NCBI RefSeq assembly: GCF_002086815.1
Contig: NZ_MVID01000005.1
Location: 1-64,000, forward strand
Source of the DNA: Mycolicibacterium parafortuitum
GTDB taxonomy: Bacteria; Actinomycetota; Actinomycetes; Mycobacteriales; Mycobacteriaceae
Direction of reading: 5' to 3'
Length of the DNA stretch: 64,000 bases
Part shown: positions 15,604-27,043 of the stretch, in pieces
Position numbering within the stretch: the first letter of the stretch is position 1
Layout of the letters: the number at the start of each line of letters is the position of its first letter
The notes under the pieces: model-generated
What the model saw: only the letters and a program-made list of their open reading frames with translations
Told to the model about the DNA's origin: nothing
Databases searched by the model: none
Program-made: the position numbers and the translations under genes

Positions 15604-17547
15604 ATGAGTGACATTCCGTCCGGTGCGCTGGATACCGGGCAGTCACGCGCGGTCAGCCCGTTGGCCCGCATCATCCTGCCGCGGCCAGGCGAGCCGTTGG
15701 ACGTCCGCAAGCTCTACGTCGAGGAATCGGAGACCAACGCCCGCCGCGCACACGCCCCGACCCGAACGTCGCTGGAGATCGGGCCCGAGTCCGAGGTGTC
15801 GTTCGCCACCTACTTCAACGCGTTCCCGGCCAGCTACTGGCGGCGCTGGTCGATCCTGGAGTCGGTGGTGCTGCGCGTCGAACTGTCGGGCAGCGCCCGG
15901 GTGGACGTGTACCGCTCGAAGGCCACCGGTGCCCGCATCACCGTCGGCGGGGCCCCGGTCGTCAGCACGGTCGAGGGCGAACCAGCCGTCGCCGAGTTCG
16001 AGATCGAACTGGCCCCGTTCGAGGACGGCGGCTGGATCTGGTTCGACATCACCACCGACGCGAAGTCCACGCTGCACCACGCGGCCTGGTACGCGCCGCT
16101 GCCCGCCCCCGGACGGGCGAGCGTCGCCGTCGGCATCCCGACCTTCAACCGGCCGGCCGACTGCGTCAGCGCGCTGGCCGCGCTGACCTCCGACCCGCTG
16201 GTCGACGAGGTCATCACCGCGGTGATCGTGTCCGACCAGGGCAACAACAAGGCCAAGGACCATCCCGGTTTCACCGAAGCCGCCGCGGCGCTCGGTGACC
16301 GGTTGTCCATCCACAACCAGCCGAACCTCGGCGGGTCCGGCGGCTACAGCCGCGTGATGTACGAGGCGCTGAAGAACACCGACTGTGAGCAGATCCTGTT
16401 CATGGACGACGACATCCGCATCGAACCCGATTCGATCCTGCGGGCGCTGGCGCTCAACCGGTTCGCGAAGGTGCCCACCCTCGTCGGGGGCCAGATGCTC
16501 AACCTGCAGGAGCCCTCGCACCTGCACGTGATGGGCGAGATGGTCGACGCCGCGACCTTCATGTGGACCGGCGCGGTCAACACCGAGTACGACCACAACT
16601 TCGCCAAGTACCCGCTCAACGACGAAGAGGAATACCGCAGCAGGCTGCTGCACCGCCGCATCGACGTCGACTACAACGGCTGGTGGATGTGCATGATCCC
16701 GCGGCAGGTCGCCGAGGAACTCGGCCAGCCGCTGCCGCTGTTCATCAAGTGGGACGACGCCGACTACGGCCTGCGCGCCGGCGAGCACGGCTATCCGACG
16801 GTGACGCTGCCGGGTGCGGCGATCTGGCATATGGCCTGGAGCGACAAGGACGACGCGATCGATTGGCAGGCGTACTTCCACCTGCGCAACCGGTTGGTGG
16901 TCGCGGCGCTGCACTGGGACGGCGACATCAAGGGCCTGCTCGCCAGCCACGTCAAGGCGACGCTCAAACACCTTCTGTGCCTTGAGTATTCGACGGTCGC
17001 CATCCAGAACAAGGCGATGGACGACTTCCTGGCCGGGCCCGAGAACCTGTTCTCGATCCTGGAGTCGGCGCTGCCGGACGTGCGCAGGATGCGTCAGGAC
17101 TACCCCGACGCCGTCGTGCTGCCCAGCGCGACCACGCTCCCGGCGCCGTCGGACAAGCGGTGGCGCAAGAAGGTCACCATCCCGACCAACCCGCTGGCGA
17201 TCTCGACCCGGTTGGCGCGCGGCGTCGTCCACCAGTTGCGTCCGCACGACCCGATCCATCACCAGCGCCCGCAGATCAACGTCGCGACGCAGGACGCGCG
17301 CTGGTTCTCGCTGTGCAAGGTCGACGGTGTCACGGTGACCACGGCCGACGGACGCGGCGTCGTGTTCCGCCAGCGGGACCGCGACAAGATGTTCGAGTTG
17401 CTGCGTGAGTCGCTGAAGCGGCAGGCGTTGCTGGCCCGCAAGTTCAACCACATGCGCAAGGTGTACCGCGCCGCGCTGCCGACGCTGACGAGCCAGCAGC
17501 GGTGGGAGAGCGTGCTGAACTCGGCGCCGGAGTCGGTCAATGGCTGA
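15604..17547 (+). CDS. glfT2: Galactofuranosyltransferase GlfT2
   Basis: A 647-residue bifunctional galactofuranosyltransferase (Rv3808c type) that polymerises the galactan with alternating beta-1,5 and beta-1,6 links from UDP-Galf at the cytoplasmic face. The N-terminal beta-barrel region (about 1-160) is followed by a GT-A domain starting VAVGIPTFNRPADC. Metal-binding FMDDDIRIEPDS lies near residue 265. The catalytic acidic region IKWDDADYGLRAGEHG is near residue 382, followed by the conserved WHMAWSDKDD. ATG 15604 follows the glf stop by two bases with GAAAG upstream; TTG 15598 is in frame but less likely. It overlaps the PAP2 gene by eight bases. Confidence 0.97.
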   Translation: MSDIPSGALDTGQSRAVSPLARIILPRPGEPLDVRKLYVEESETNARRAHAPTRTSLEIGPESEVSFATYFNAFPASYWRRWSILESVVLRVELSGSARVDVYRSKATGARITVGGAPVVSTVEGEPAVAEFEIELAPFEDGGWIWFDITTDAKSTLHHAAWYAPLPAPGRASVAVGIPTFNRPADCVSALAALTSDPLVDEVITAVIVSDQGNNKAKDHPGFTEAAAALGDRLSIHNQPNLGGSGGYSRVMYEALKNTDCEQILFMDDDIRIEPDSILRALALNRFAKVPTLVGGQMLNLQEPSHLHVMGEMVDAATFMWTGAVNTEYDHNFAKYPLNDEEEYRSRLLHRRIDVDYNGWWMCMIPRQVAEELGQPLPLFIKWDDADYGLRAGEHGYPTVTLPGAAIWHMAWSDKDDAIDWQAYFHLRNRLVVAALHWDGDIKGLLASHVKATLKHLLCLEYSTVAIQNKAMDDFLAGPENLFSILESALPDVRRMRQDYPDAVVLPSATTLPAPSDKRWRKKVTIPTNPLAISTRLARGVVHQLRPHDPIHHQRPQINVATQDARWFSLCKVDGVTVTTADGRGVVFRQRDRDKMFELLRESLKRQALLARKFNHMRKVYRAALPTLTSQQRWESVLNSAPESVNG

Positions 17548-18049
17548 GAGCCCACGCGGTGAGGACGCCGTGCTGGTCGCGGTGCAATCCGCGGTGGCCG
17601 AGCGGCCCGGCGTTCTGCCTGCGGCGCGGGCACTTTCACACTTCGGTGAACACAGCCTGGGCTGGCTCGCGGTCGCCGGCCTGGGCGCGCTGCTGTCCAA
17701 GAGCAAGCGCGACGAGTACGTGGCCGCCGGGGTGGGCGCCTTCCTGGCACACGCGGCCGCCGTGGTGATCAAGCGGGTGGTGCGCCGCGAGCGGCCGCAT
17801 CACCCGGCGATCGCGGTGAACGTCGGAACGCCGAGCCGGCTGAGCTTCCCGTCCGCGCACGCGACGTCGACCACGGCGGCGGCGGTGTTGCTGGCGCGCC
17901 CCACCGGGCTGCCGCTGCCCGCGCTGCTGGTGCCGCCGATGGCGTTGTCGCGTCTGGTGCTCGGCGTGCATTACCCGACGGATGTGGTGACCGGTGTCGT
18001 CGTCGGGGCGGCGGTGGCAAAGGCGGTCGAAAAAGTGAGGCGGTCATGA
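17540..18049 (+). CDS. PAP2-family decaprenyl-phosphoryl-phosphoribose phosphatase candidate (Rv3807c)
   Basis: A 169-residue membrane phosphatase with the complete PAP2 signature: KRVVRRERPH (motif 1, about 75-85), SFPSAHATS (motif 2) and SRLVLGVHYPTDVVTG (motif 3). Hydrophobic segments run between these. Its place between glfT2 and ubiA fits the proposed role of removing the 5-phosphate from decaprenyl-phosphoryl-5-phosphoribose, the UbiA product, before DprE1/DprE2 epimerise it. Overlaps of eight bases with glfT2 and four with ubiA (ATGA) indicate strict co-translation. The reaction is an inference from context and family. Confidence 0.88.
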   Translation: MAESPRGEDAVLVAVQSAVAERPGVLPAARALSHFGEHSLGWLAVAGLGALLSKSKRDEYVAAGVGAFLAHAAAVVIKRVVRRERPHHPAIAVNVGTPSRLSFPSAHATSTTAAAVLLARPTGLPLPALLVPPMALSRLVLGVHYPTDVVTGVVVGAAVAKAVEKVRRS

Positions 18050-18975
18050 GTACGTCCGAGGTCGCACACGGCACCAGCTCCACCGCGGGCCCGCCGAAGA
18101 ACATCTTCACCGGTGTCATCAAGGCGATGCGGCCACGTCAGTGGGTGAAGAACCTGCTCGTGCTGGCCGCGCCGGTCGCCGCGCTCGGTGGCGACGTCCG
18201 ATACGACTTCGACGAACTGGCGATCAACATCCTGATCGCGTTCGTCGCGTTCTCGCTCGCGGCGTCCTGCATCTACCTGGTGAACGACTCGCGCGACGTC
18301 GAGGCCGACCGCCAGCACCCGACCAAGAGATTCCGGCCGATCGCCGCGGGCGTGGTCCCGGAATGGCTGGCCTACACGCTGGCGGTGGTGCTGGCCGTCG
18401 TGTCGCTGGGTATCTCGCTGCTGGCCTCGGTGAACCTCACGATCGTCATCGCGGTGTACATCGCGATGCAGCTCGCCTACTGCTTCGGCCTCAAACACCA
18501 AGCGGTGCTCGACATCTGCATCGTGTCGTCGGCCTACCTGATCCGCGCCATCGCGGGCGGGGCGGCGGCGGGCATCCCGCTGTCGCAGTGGTTCCTGCTG
18601 GTGATGACGTTCGGTTCGCTGTTCATGGTGGCCGGCAAGCGCTACGCCGAACTGCAACTCGCCGAGCGCACCGGGGCCAAGATCCGCAAGTCGCTGGAGA
18701 GTTACACGGCGTCGTACCTGCGGTTCGTGTGGACGGTGGCCGCCACCGCGATGGTGGTCTGCTACAGCCTGTGGGCGTTCGAGCGCGACGGCTCCGCGGC
18801 TTCGTGGTACGCGGTCACGATCATTCCGATAACCATCGCGATCCTGCGCTACGCCGTCGACGTCGACGGCGGACTCGCCGGTGAGCCCGAGGAGATCGCG
18901 CTGAAGGACCGGGTACTGCAACTGCTGTTGCTGGCATGGATCGGGACCATCGGTGCGGCAGTCTTCCTCGGCTGA
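18046..18975 (+). CDS. ubiA: Decaprenyl-phosphate phosphoribosyltransferase UbiA
   Basis: A 309-residue UbiA-superfamily integral membrane transferase (Rv3806c) with about nine transmembrane helices. It transfers 5-phosphoribose from PRPP to decaprenyl phosphate, the first committed step toward the arabinose donor DPA. The first aspartate-rich motif, NDSRDVEADRQHPTK (about residues 82-96), is clear. The second cytoplasmic loop has the GKRYAELQLAERTG segment. It begins at ATG 18046, overlapping the PAP2 stop. Changes in this protein raise DPA and contribute to ethambutol resistance in M. tuberculosis. Confidence 0.96.
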   Translation: MSTSEVAHGTSSTAGPPKNIFTGVIKAMRPRQWVKNLLVLAAPVAALGGDVRYDFDELAINILIAFVAFSLAASCIYLVNDSRDVEADRQHPTKRFRPIAAGVVPEWLAYTLAVVLAVVSLGISLLASVNLTIVIAVYIAMQLAYCFGLKHQAVLDICIVSSAYLIRAIAGGAAAGIPLSQWFLLVMTFGSLFMVAGKRYAELQLAERTGAKIRKSLESYTASYLRFVWTVAATAMVVCYSLWAFERDGSAASWYAVTIIPITIAILRYAVDVDGGLAGEPEEIALKDRVLQLLLLAWIGTIGAAVFLG

Positions 18976-20878
18976 GACCGGCTCGTCCGCTTCGGTGCGG
19001 ATCAGCCTGTGGATGAGCACCGCGGTGGTCGCGGTGCTCTTCGGCTGGGGCGCGTGGCAGCGGCGCTGGATCGCCGACGACGGGCTGATCGTGCTGCGCA
19101 CGACGCGGAACATGTTGGCGGGCAACGGCCCGGTGTTCAACGCCGGCGAGCGGGTGGAGGCCAACACCTCGACGGCGTGGTCCTATCTGATGTATTTCGG
19201 CGGCCTGGTGGCGGGGCCGGCCCGGCTGGAGTACGTCGCGCTGACGTTCGCCCTGATCCTCAGCGTGCTGGGGGTCGTGTTCGTGATGCTGGGCACCGCG
19301 GGGCTGTACGGCCCGGTCCTGGGCGGGCGGTCGGCGGTGATGCTTCCCGCCGGTGTGCTCGTCTACATCGCGATCCCCCCGGCGCGCGATTTCGCCACCT
19401 CCGGTCTCGAAAACGGTTTGGTGCTGGCCTATCTGGGCCTGCTGTGGTGGATGATGGCGAGCTGGGCGCTGCGTCGCGACAAACCGGCTTCGACGTGGTT
19501 CGACATGACGCTGGCGTTCGTCGCCGGATTCAGTGTGCTGGTGCGCCCGGAACTCGCACTGGTCGGCGGGCTGGCGTTGGTGATGATGCTGATCGTCGCC
19601 TCCGGCTGGCGCAGGCGCATCCTGATCGTCCTCGCCGGAGGCCTGCTTCCGGTCGCCTACCAGATCTTCCGGATGGGCTACTACGGACTTCTGGTGCCTG
19701 GGACCGCGGTGGCCAAGGACGCCACCGGGTCGAAGTGGCATCAGGGTTTCATCTACCTGGCGAACTTCAACCAGCCGTATCTGCTGTGGGCGCCCGCGGT
19801 CCTGCTGATCGGGCTGGCGCTGATGGTGATGCTGCTGTGCGGGCGCTCCCCGCGGGTGCACCGGCCGACCGCCACGGGGTCGGGCCGGTTCGCCCGGATG
19901 GTGCAAAGTCCCTCTGCGGTGGTGGCTTTCATGCTCCTCAGCGGATTCCTGCAGGGCCTGTACTGGATCCGCCAGGGCGGCGACTTCATGCACGGTCGCG
20001 TGCTGCTGACACCGTTGTTCATGATGCTGGCCCCGGTTTCGGTGATCCCGCTGATGCTGCCCGACGTGCGCAGGATGGCGCGCGGTGCCGGCTACCTGTA
20101 CGCCGGCGCGACCGCGCTGTTGTGGCTGGCGGTCGCGGGCTGGTCGCTGTGGACCGCGAACTCGCCGGGCATGGGTGCCGATGCGACGCGGGTGACCTAC
20201 ACCGGCATCGTCGACGAGCGACGGTTCTACGCGCAGGCGACCGGCCACGCCCACCCGCTGACCGCCGCCGATTATCTGGACTACCCGCGCATGCGCGCGG
20301 TGCTCACCGCGATCGAGAACACCCCGGACGGCGCGTTGCTGCTGCCGTCGGGCAACTACGACATGTGGGATGTGGTGCCGGCCTATCCGCCGCCCCCGGA
20401 CGCGCCGCCGGATTACCGGGGGCCGCACACCGTCTTCTTCACCAACCTGGGCATGGTCGGCATGAATCTCGGCCTCGACGTCCGCGTGATCGACCAGATC
20501 GGTCTGGCGAATCCGCTTGCCGCACACACCGAACGGATCGAGAACGGCCGGATCGGCCACGACAAGAACCTGTTCCCGGACTGGGCGGTCGCCGAGGGAC
20601 CGTTCTTCAAGGAACGGCCCTACATCCCGAGGTACCTCGACGAGGACTGGATCCGGCAGGCAGAGGCGGCGCTGCAGTGCCCCGAGACCCAGGAGATGCT
20701 CGACGCGGTCCGCGCCCCGATGGGGCCGCGCCGTTTCCTGTCAAACCTGGTGCACGCCGCCGAGTACACCAGCTACCGCTTCGACCGGGTGCCGCGATAC
20801 GAACTGGCGCGCTGTGGTGTGCCGCTGCCCGAACCGGTCCATCCGCCCTACACCGGGATGCCGCCGACGGGTCCGTGA
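18953..20878 (+). CDS. aftB: Terminal beta-1,2-arabinofuranosyltransferase AftB
   Basis: A 641-residue GT-C arabinosyltransferase (Rv3805c) that adds the terminal beta-1,2-arabinofuranose residues to which mycolates attach. It has around ten N-terminal transmembrane helices. An early extracytoplasmic Asp pair in RRWIADDGLIVLRT (about residue 44) is the expected catalytic site, and ERVEANTSTAWSYL follows. The soluble C-terminal domain begins near residue 420. GTG 18953 has GGGACC upstream and overlaps ubiA by 23 bases. GTG 18995 (VRISLWMS) would fit the M. tuberculosis N-terminus better and is the main alternative. It ends the glf-aftB operon. Confidence 0.94.
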   Translation: MRQSSSAETGSSASVRISLWMSTAVVAVLFGWGAWQRRWIADDGLIVLRTTRNMLAGNGPVFNAGERVEANTSTAWSYLMYFGGLVAGPARLEYVALTFALILSVLGVVFVMLGTAGLYGPVLGGRSAVMLPAGVLVYIAIPPARDFATSGLENGLVLAYLGLLWWMMASWALRRDKPASTWFDMTLAFVAGFSVLVRPELALVGGLALVMMLIVASGWRRRILIVLAGGLLPVAYQIFRMGYYGLLVPGTAVAKDATGSKWHQGFIYLANFNQPYLLWAPAVLLIGLALMVMLLCGRSPRVHRPTATGSGRFARMVQSPSAVVAFMLLSGFLQGLYWIRQGGDFMHGRVLLTPLFMMLAPVSVIPLMLPDVRRMARGAGYLYAGATALLWLAVAGWSLWTANSPGMGADATRVTYTGIVDERRFYAQATGHAHPLTAADYLDYPRMRAVLTAIENTPDGALLLPSGNYDMWDVVPAYPPPPDAPPDYRGPHTVFFTNLGMVGMNLGLDVRVIDQIGLANPLAAHTERIENGRIGHDKNLFPDWAVAEGPFFKERPYIPRYLDEDWIRQAEAALQCPETQEMLDAVRAPMGPRRFLSNLVHAAEYTSYRFDRVPRYELARCGVPLPEPVHPPYTGMPPTGP

Positions 20879-22319
<1,441 letters not shown>

Positions 22320-22326
22320 GACGGCA

Positions 22327-22369
22327 CTGACGGCGGTGATCCCCAGGGGTCACCGCCGTCAGTCGTTTT
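22327..22369 (+). terminator. Rho-independent-type terminator after fbpA
   Basis: A perfect 13-bp stem (22327-22339 with 22350-22362) encloses a 10-base loop and is followed by TCGTTTT. It lies 34 bases past the fbpA stop, so it should end or attenuate the fbpA transcript before fbpD. Confidence 0.85.
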
Positions 22370-22451
22370 GGCCTCCAGCCCGTGCAGGTGATGTGATTCA
22401 CTACGCCAGGTAGGAAGCCAGGCAGGAAACGGACGGCGAGAGAGGTCGCAG

Positions 22452-23354
22452 ATGCGCGGGATGTTTCGAGCGGTAGCCGCTGCGGCGATGGCGGTGCTGC
22501 TGTGGTCGGGTGTGGCGGCACCGTTCACGCCGTCCACTCCGGTGGCCCGGGCCCAGGGCGTCGAGATGCTGATGGTGCCCTCGGCGGCGATGGGCCGCGC
22601 GATCCCGGTCGCGTTCCAGGGCGGCGGCCCGCACGCGGTCGTCCTGCTCGACGCGTTCAACGCCGCACCCGACGTCAGCAACTGGGTGACCGCCGGCAAC
22701 GCGATGAACACCCTGTCGGGTCTCGGTATCTCGGTGGTCGCGCCCGCGGGCGGCGCCTGGTCCATGTACACCAACTGGGAGCAGGACGGCAGCAAGCAGT
22801 GGGAGACGTTCCTGGCCGACGAGCTGCCGAACTGGCTGGCCGCCAACAAGGGCCTGGCCCCGGGCGGGCACGGGATCGTCGGCGCGGCCATGGGCGGCAC
22901 CGGCGCGATGACGATGGCCGCGTTCCACCCCGACCGGTACCGGTTCGCCGGCTCGCTGTCGGGCTTCCTGACCCCGTCGGCGACGGCGATGAACGGTGCG
23001 ATCACCGCGGGCCTGGCCCGGTTCGGCGGCGTCGACACCCGGAACATGTGGGGATTGCCACAGCTGGGCCGGTGGAAGTGGCATGACCCGGACGTGCACG
23101 TGCAGCTGCTGGCCAACAACAACACCAGGCTGTGGGTGTTCAGTCCGGCGACCACCACCTGCACCGACGTGCCCGCCATGATCGGGTACTGCGACCAGGC
23201 ACAAGGCAGCAACCGCACCTTCTACCAGCACTACCGCGGGGTCGGTGGCGGCAACGGTCACTTCGACTTCCCGACCTCGGGAAACCACGACTGGGGCAGC
23301 TGGAGCGGACAGCTCGCAGCGATGTCCGGCGAACTCGTCGCGACCATCGCCTGA
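22452..23354 (+). CDS. fbpD: MPT51/FbpD, non-catalytic Ag85-family protein
   Basis: A 300-residue secreted relative of antigen 85 (MPT51, Rv3803c). A signal peptide of about 34 residues ends at VARAQG. The fold landmarks of Ag85 are kept (VEMLMVPSAAMGRAIPV, ETFLADELPNWLAANKG). The nucleophile elbow reads GAAMGG, with Ala at about residue 146 replacing the Ser found in fbpA, so no mycolyltransferase activity is expected. The family has been proposed to bind host matrix or carbohydrate. The ATG at 22452 follows an AGAGAGG-like site. It has its own space after the fbpA terminator. Confidence 0.95.
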   Translation: MRGMFRAVAAAAMAVLLWSGVAAPFTPSTPVARAQGVEMLMVPSAAMGRAIPVAFQGGGPHAVVLLDAFNAAPDVSNWVTAGNAMNTLSGLGISVVAPAGGAWSMYTNWEQDGSKQWETFLADELPNWLAANKGLAPGGHGIVGAAMGGTGAMTMAAFHPDRYRFAGSLSGFLTPSATAMNGAITAGLARFGGVDTRNMWGLPQLGRWKWHDPDVHVQLLANNNTRLWVFSPATTTCTDVPAMIGYCDQAQGSNRTFYQHYRGVGGGNGHFDFPTSGNHDWGSWSGQLAAMSGELVATIA

Positions 23355-23378
23355 CCCGGTGTGGCCGGCGCAGGCCGG

Positions 23379-23384
23379 TACGTT
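23379..23384 (+). promoter_or_regulatory. -10 hexamer of the DUF732-like lipoprotein gene
   Basis: TACGTT lies six bases before GTG 23391. It supports a leaderless start there rather than GTG 23361. The GGAG inside the spacer is too close to the codon to be a normal ribosome site. Confidence 0.4.
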
Positions 23385-23390
23385 GGAGTC

Positions 23391-23876
23391 GTGCAACACG
23401 GCTCACGCTCGGCGATCGCGGGATTGGCAGGACTGTCCGCGCTGGTCGCTCTCCCCGCGGCGTGGCTGACCGGCTGTTCGAGCGACATGATGGCCGGCAT
23501 GGGCTCGGAGGTCGAGACAGCGCCCCCGCACGCGCAGTCCAGCGTCCAGCCGCCCGGGCCCGGTAATGCGGGCGCGAAGTCCAACGCCCTGGTCGTCACC
23601 CCGAACCAGCAGGACTATCTCGACGCGCTGGGCGCGGCGGGTGTGACGCCGTCGAGCGAGTTGTCGGCGCTGAGCATCGGCTCCTACGTGTGCCAGGCCC
23701 GCGCGGCCGGCCAACCCGACCAGGCGGTGTGGGATTTCGTCGCACCGCTGGTCCGCAACGACCTCCGCGGCGCCGAGGAGTCCGACGGCGCGCGCGCCGA
23801 GTCGCCGTCGGCGGATGACACCGACGCCGCGACGGCCGACTACATTCGGATCGCGACCGAACGACTCTGTCAGTAG
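23391..23876 (+). CDS. Putative lipoprotein with DUF732-like domain
   Basis: A 161-residue protein. A hydrophobic N-terminus (GLAGLSALVALPAAWLTGC) ends in a lipobox, LTGC, so it is probably lipidated and exported. The C-terminal half (about residues 68-160) resembles the small mycobacterial DUF732 domain: a hexapeptide-free helical module with YLDALGAAGVTPSSE, YVCQA and a late ERLCQ, with the two Cys likely disulfide-bonded. It sits between fbpD and the cutinase-like gene, 16 bases before the latter. I do not recall it in M. tuberculosis at this place. Function is unknown; the context suggests envelope or mycolate metabolism. Confidence 0.75.
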   Translation: MQHGSRSAIAGLAGLSALVALPAAWLTGCSSDMMAGMGSEVETAPPHAQSSVQPPGPGNAGAKSNALVVTPNQQDYLDALGAAGVTPSSELSALSIGSYVCQARAAGQPDQAVWDFVAPLVRNDLRGAEESDGARAESPSADDTDAATADYIRIATERLCQ

Positions 23877-23891
23877 GAGCTCCACACCCTC

Positions 23892-24899
23892 ATGGCGAAG
23901 ACCAACCGGCGGAAACGCCATCGCATCCTCGCGCTCGCTGCCGCCGGGGCAGTGGCCCTTGTCGTGGTGCTGATCGTCGCGATCGTGATCGTGGTGCTGC
24001 GCCGCCCCGACGCGCCGCCGACCGCGGTGCCGCCGTCGGCGGTACCGCCGGCCGGGGTGCCCCCGACGTCGAAGCCGCGCCCGGACTTCCAGGATGCGAG
24101 CTGCCCCGACGTCCAGCTGGTGTCGATTCCGGGCACCTGGGAGTCGTCGGTGGTGCTGGATCCGTTCAACCCGGTGCAGTTCCCGGCGGCGCTGCTGCTG
24201 AACGTCACCAATCCGATCCGCGGTGCGTTCGACAACCAGCGCCTCGAGGTCTACACCGTCCCGTACACCGCGCAGTTCCGTAACCCGTTGTCGGCGGACG
24301 GGCAGATGTCCTACAACGACAGTCGCGCCGAGGGCACCCGCAACGCGATCCAGGCGATCACCGACATGAACAACCGGTGCCCGCTGACCAGCTACGTGCT
24401 CGTCGGGTTCTCGCAGGGCGCGGTGATCGCCGGCGACATCGCCTCCGACATCGGCAACGGGCGCGGACCGGTCGACCAGGACTTGGTGCTCGGGGTGGCG
24501 CTGATCGCCGACGGCCGGCGCCAGGCCGGGGTCGGCCAGGAGATCGGGCCGAATCCGCCCGGGCAGGGCGCGGAGATCACGCTGCACGAGGTGCCGACCC
24601 TGTCGGCGTTGGGGCTGACGATGAGCGGCCCGCGGCCCGGGGGCTTCGGGATGCTCAACGACCGCACCTTCGAGATCTGCGCCAGGGGCGACCTGATCTG
24701 CGCGGCCCCGGAGTCGGCGTTCAACATCACCCAGCTGCCGCAGACCCTGCAGGTGCTCTCCGGCGGGGCGGGCCAGCCGGTGCACGCGATGTACGCGACG
24801 CCGGATTTCTGGAACCTGGACGGTTTACCCGCCACAGGATGGGCATTGAACTGGGCGCAGGGTTTGGTGGACAACGCGCCGCGACCGAAGCACGGCTGA
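23892..24899 (+). CDS. culp6: Cutinase-like envelope hydrolase Culp6 (Rv3802c)
   Basis: A 335-residue cutinase-family alpha/beta hydrolase. A transmembrane anchor lies at about residues 12-36, followed by a Pro-rich linker. The nucleophile elbow is [16 protein letters not shown] (Ser near residue 175). The C-terminal catalytic Asp/His come from the [10 protein letters not shown] and [13 protein letters not shown] segments. Its M. tuberculosis counterpart is an essential envelope phospholipase/thioesterase linked to mycolate metabolism and envelope stress. It lies immediately upstream of fadD32-pks13, as in all mycobacteria I recall. It starts at ATG 23892. Confidence 0.94.
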   Translation: MAKTNRRKRHRILALAAAGAVALVVVLIVAIVIVVLRRPDAPPTAVPPSAVPPAGVPPTSKPRPDFQDASCPDVQLVSIPGTWESSVVLDPFNPVQFPAALLLNVTNPIRGAFDNQRLEVYTVPYTAQFRNPLSADGQMSYNDSRAEGTRNAIQAITDMNNRCPLTSYVLVGFSQGAVIAGDIASDIGNGRGPVDQDLVLGVALIADGRRQAGVGQEIGPNPPGQGAEITLHEVPTLSALGLTMSGPRPGGFGMLNDRTFEICARGDLICAAPESAFNITQLPQTLQVLSGGAGQPVHAMYATPDFWNLDGLPATGWALNWAQGLVDNAPRPKHG

Positions 24900-25098
24900 C
24901 GTGAGCCTCGTAACGTTTCGAGCAAAATTCGTCAGGTCGACGGCAGGTTGATTTGGCCTCGGTTGCGCAGGTCGCCTAGCATATCGTCAGATTAAGGAAA
25001 ATCTAAGAGCGGTCGCCGGTGGTTGATGGGTTGGGGGCCTCCTCCCCGGTACGATTTTCCGGGGTTTCCGGGATCCCGCTTGATTGGAGTTTAAGAAA

Positions 25099-26988
25099 AT
25101 GGCCTTCCACAATCCGTTCCTCAAGGACGGTTTGATCAAGTTCCCGGACAACGGAAACCTGGTCAAACACATCGAGCGATGGGCAAAGGTGCGCGGCGAC
25201 AAGGTCGCGTACCGGTTCATCGACTTCTCGACCGAGCGCGACGGTGTGGAGCGCGATCTGAACTGGGCCGACTTCGGCGCCCGCAACAAGGCCATCGGTG
25301 CACGGCTGCAGCAGGTCACCCAGCCCGGTGATCGCGTCGCGATCCTGTGCCCGCAGAACCTGGAGTACCTGGTGGCCTTCTTCGGCACGCTGTACTCCGG
25401 GCGCATCGCGGTGCCGCTGTTCGATCCGAACGAGCCCGGACACGTCGGGCGGCTGCACGCGGTCCTCGACGACTGCTCGCCGTCGGCGATCCTGACCACC
25501 ACCGCCGCGGCCGAGGGGGTGCGCAAGTTCTTCCGGACCCGGCCCGCCAAGGACCGTCCCCGCGTCATCGCGGTCGACGCGGTCCCCAACGAGGTCGGCG
25601 CCACCTGGGAGCCGGTCCACGTCGAGCACGACACGATCGCGTACCTGCAGTACACGTCGGGATCGACCCGGATCCCGACGGGTGTGCAGATCACCCACCT
25701 CAACCTCGCCACCAACGTGGTGCAGGTGATCGAGGCGCTGGACGCCGAAGAGGGCGACCGCGGGGTGTCCTGGCTGCCGTTCTTCCACGACATGGGGCTG
25801 ATCACGGTGCTGCTGTCGCCGATGCTCGGCCACTACATCACCTTCATGACGCCCGCCGCGTTCGTCCGCAGGCCGGGTCGCTGGATCCGGGCGATGGCGC
25901 GCAAACCCGACGACACCGGCGGTGTCATCTCGGTGGCCCCGAACTTCGCGTTCGACCATGCCGCCGCTCGCGCGGTGCCCAAGGACGACGAGCCGCCGCT
26001 GGACCTGTCGAACATCAAGTGCATCCTCAACGGCAGCGAGCCGATCTCGGCGGCCACCGTGCGCCGGTTCAACGAGGCGTTCAGCCCGTTCGGCTTCAAG
26101 CCCGAGGCGATCAAGCCGTCCTACGGCCTGGCCGAGGCGACGCTGTTCGTGTCCACCACCCCGATCCACGAGCATCCGAAGATCGTCCTGGTGGATCGCG
26201 ACGAGCTGAACAACCACCGGTTCGTGCCGGTGCCCGACGGTTCGCCCAAGGGTGTCGCGCAGGCAGGCGCCGGCAAGGTCGGCGTCGCGGAATGGGCGGT
26301 GATCGTCGACCACGAGACCGCCACCGAGTTGCCCGACGGCCAGATCGGCGAGATCTGGATCAGCGGCCAGAACATGGGCACCGGGTACTGGGGGAAAGAG
26401 GAAGCGACCCGCGAGACGTTTCACAACATCCTCAAGTCGCGCACCACGCCGTCGCACGCCGAGGGTGCCACCGACGACGCCACCTGGGTGCGCACCGGTG
26501 ACCTCGGCGCGTACTACGACGGCGAGCTGTTCATCACCGGCCGCGTGAAGGATCTGGTGATCATCGACGGCCGCAACCACTACCCGCAGGACCTGGAGTA
26601 CTCCGCGCAGGAGGCCACCAAGGCGCTGCGGACGGGGTTCGTCGCGGCGTTCTCGGTACCGGCGAACCAGTTGCCCGACGAGGTGTTCGACGATTCGCAC
26701 GCCGGCCTCAAGCGCGACCCCGACGACACCTCGGAGCAGTTGGTCATCGTCGGTGAGCGCGCGCCGGGCGCGCACAAGCTCGACGTCGGGCCCATCATCG
26801 ACGACATCCGCGCCGCGATCGCGGTCCGTCACGGCGTCACGGTGCGTGACGTGCTGCTGACCGCAGCGGGCGCGATTCCGCGCACCTCCAGCGGCAAGAT
26901 CGGCAGGCGGGCCTGCCGGTCGGCGTACCTGGACGGCAGCCTGCGCAGCGGCCGGGTGGCCAACGCCTTCCCCGATGAAATGGACTGA
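25099..26988 (+). CDS. fadD32: Long-chain fatty-acyl-AMP ligase FadD32
   Basis: A 629-residue FAAL enzyme. It adenylates the very-long meromycolic acid and loads it on the N-terminal ACP of Pks13. The adenylate motif [14 protein letters not shown] lies near residue 190. The core motifs are [46 protein letters not shown] and the C-terminal lysine in [16 protein letters not shown] 25099 (MAFHNPF) is preceded by GGAG; TTG 25084 is in frame but less likely. It begins the fadD32-pks13-accD4 operon. A TAGCAT hexamer at 24977-24982 is a possible distal -10 element. Confidence 0.97.
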   Translation: MAFHNPFLKDGLIKFPDNGNLVKHIERWAKVRGDKVAYRFIDFSTERDGVERDLNWADFGARNKAIGARLQQVTQPGDRVAILCPQNLEYLVAFFGTLYSGRIAVPLFDPNEPGHVGRLHAVLDDCSPSAILTTTAAAEGVRKFFRTRPAKDRPRVIAVDAVPNEVGATWEPVHVEHDTIAYLQYTSGSTRIPTGVQITHLNLATNVVQVIEALDAEEGDRGVSWLPFFHDMGLITVLLSPMLGHYITFMTPAAFVRRPGRWIRAMARKPDDTGGVISVAPNFAFDHAAARAVPKDDEPPLDLSNIKCILNGSEPISAATVRRFNEAFSPFGFKPEAIKPSYGLAEATLFVSTTPIHEHPKIVLVDRDELNNHRFVPVPDGSPKGVAQAGAGKVGVAEWAVIVDHETATELPDGQIGEIWISGQNMGTGYWGKEEATRETFHNILKSRTTPSHAEGATDDATWVRTGDLGAYYDGELFITGRVKDLVIIDGRNHYPQDLEYSAQEATKALRTGFVAAFSVPANQLPDEVFDDSHAGLKRDPDDTSEQLVIVGERAPGAHKLDVGPIIDDIRAAIAVRHGVTVRDVLLTAAGAIPRTSSGKIGRRACRSAYLDGSLRSGRVANAFPDEMD

Positions 26989-27043
26989 CGCTCAACACAT
27001 CTGCGGCCGTGCCGGTCGCTTCGCGATCGTGAGGTAAACGAAC

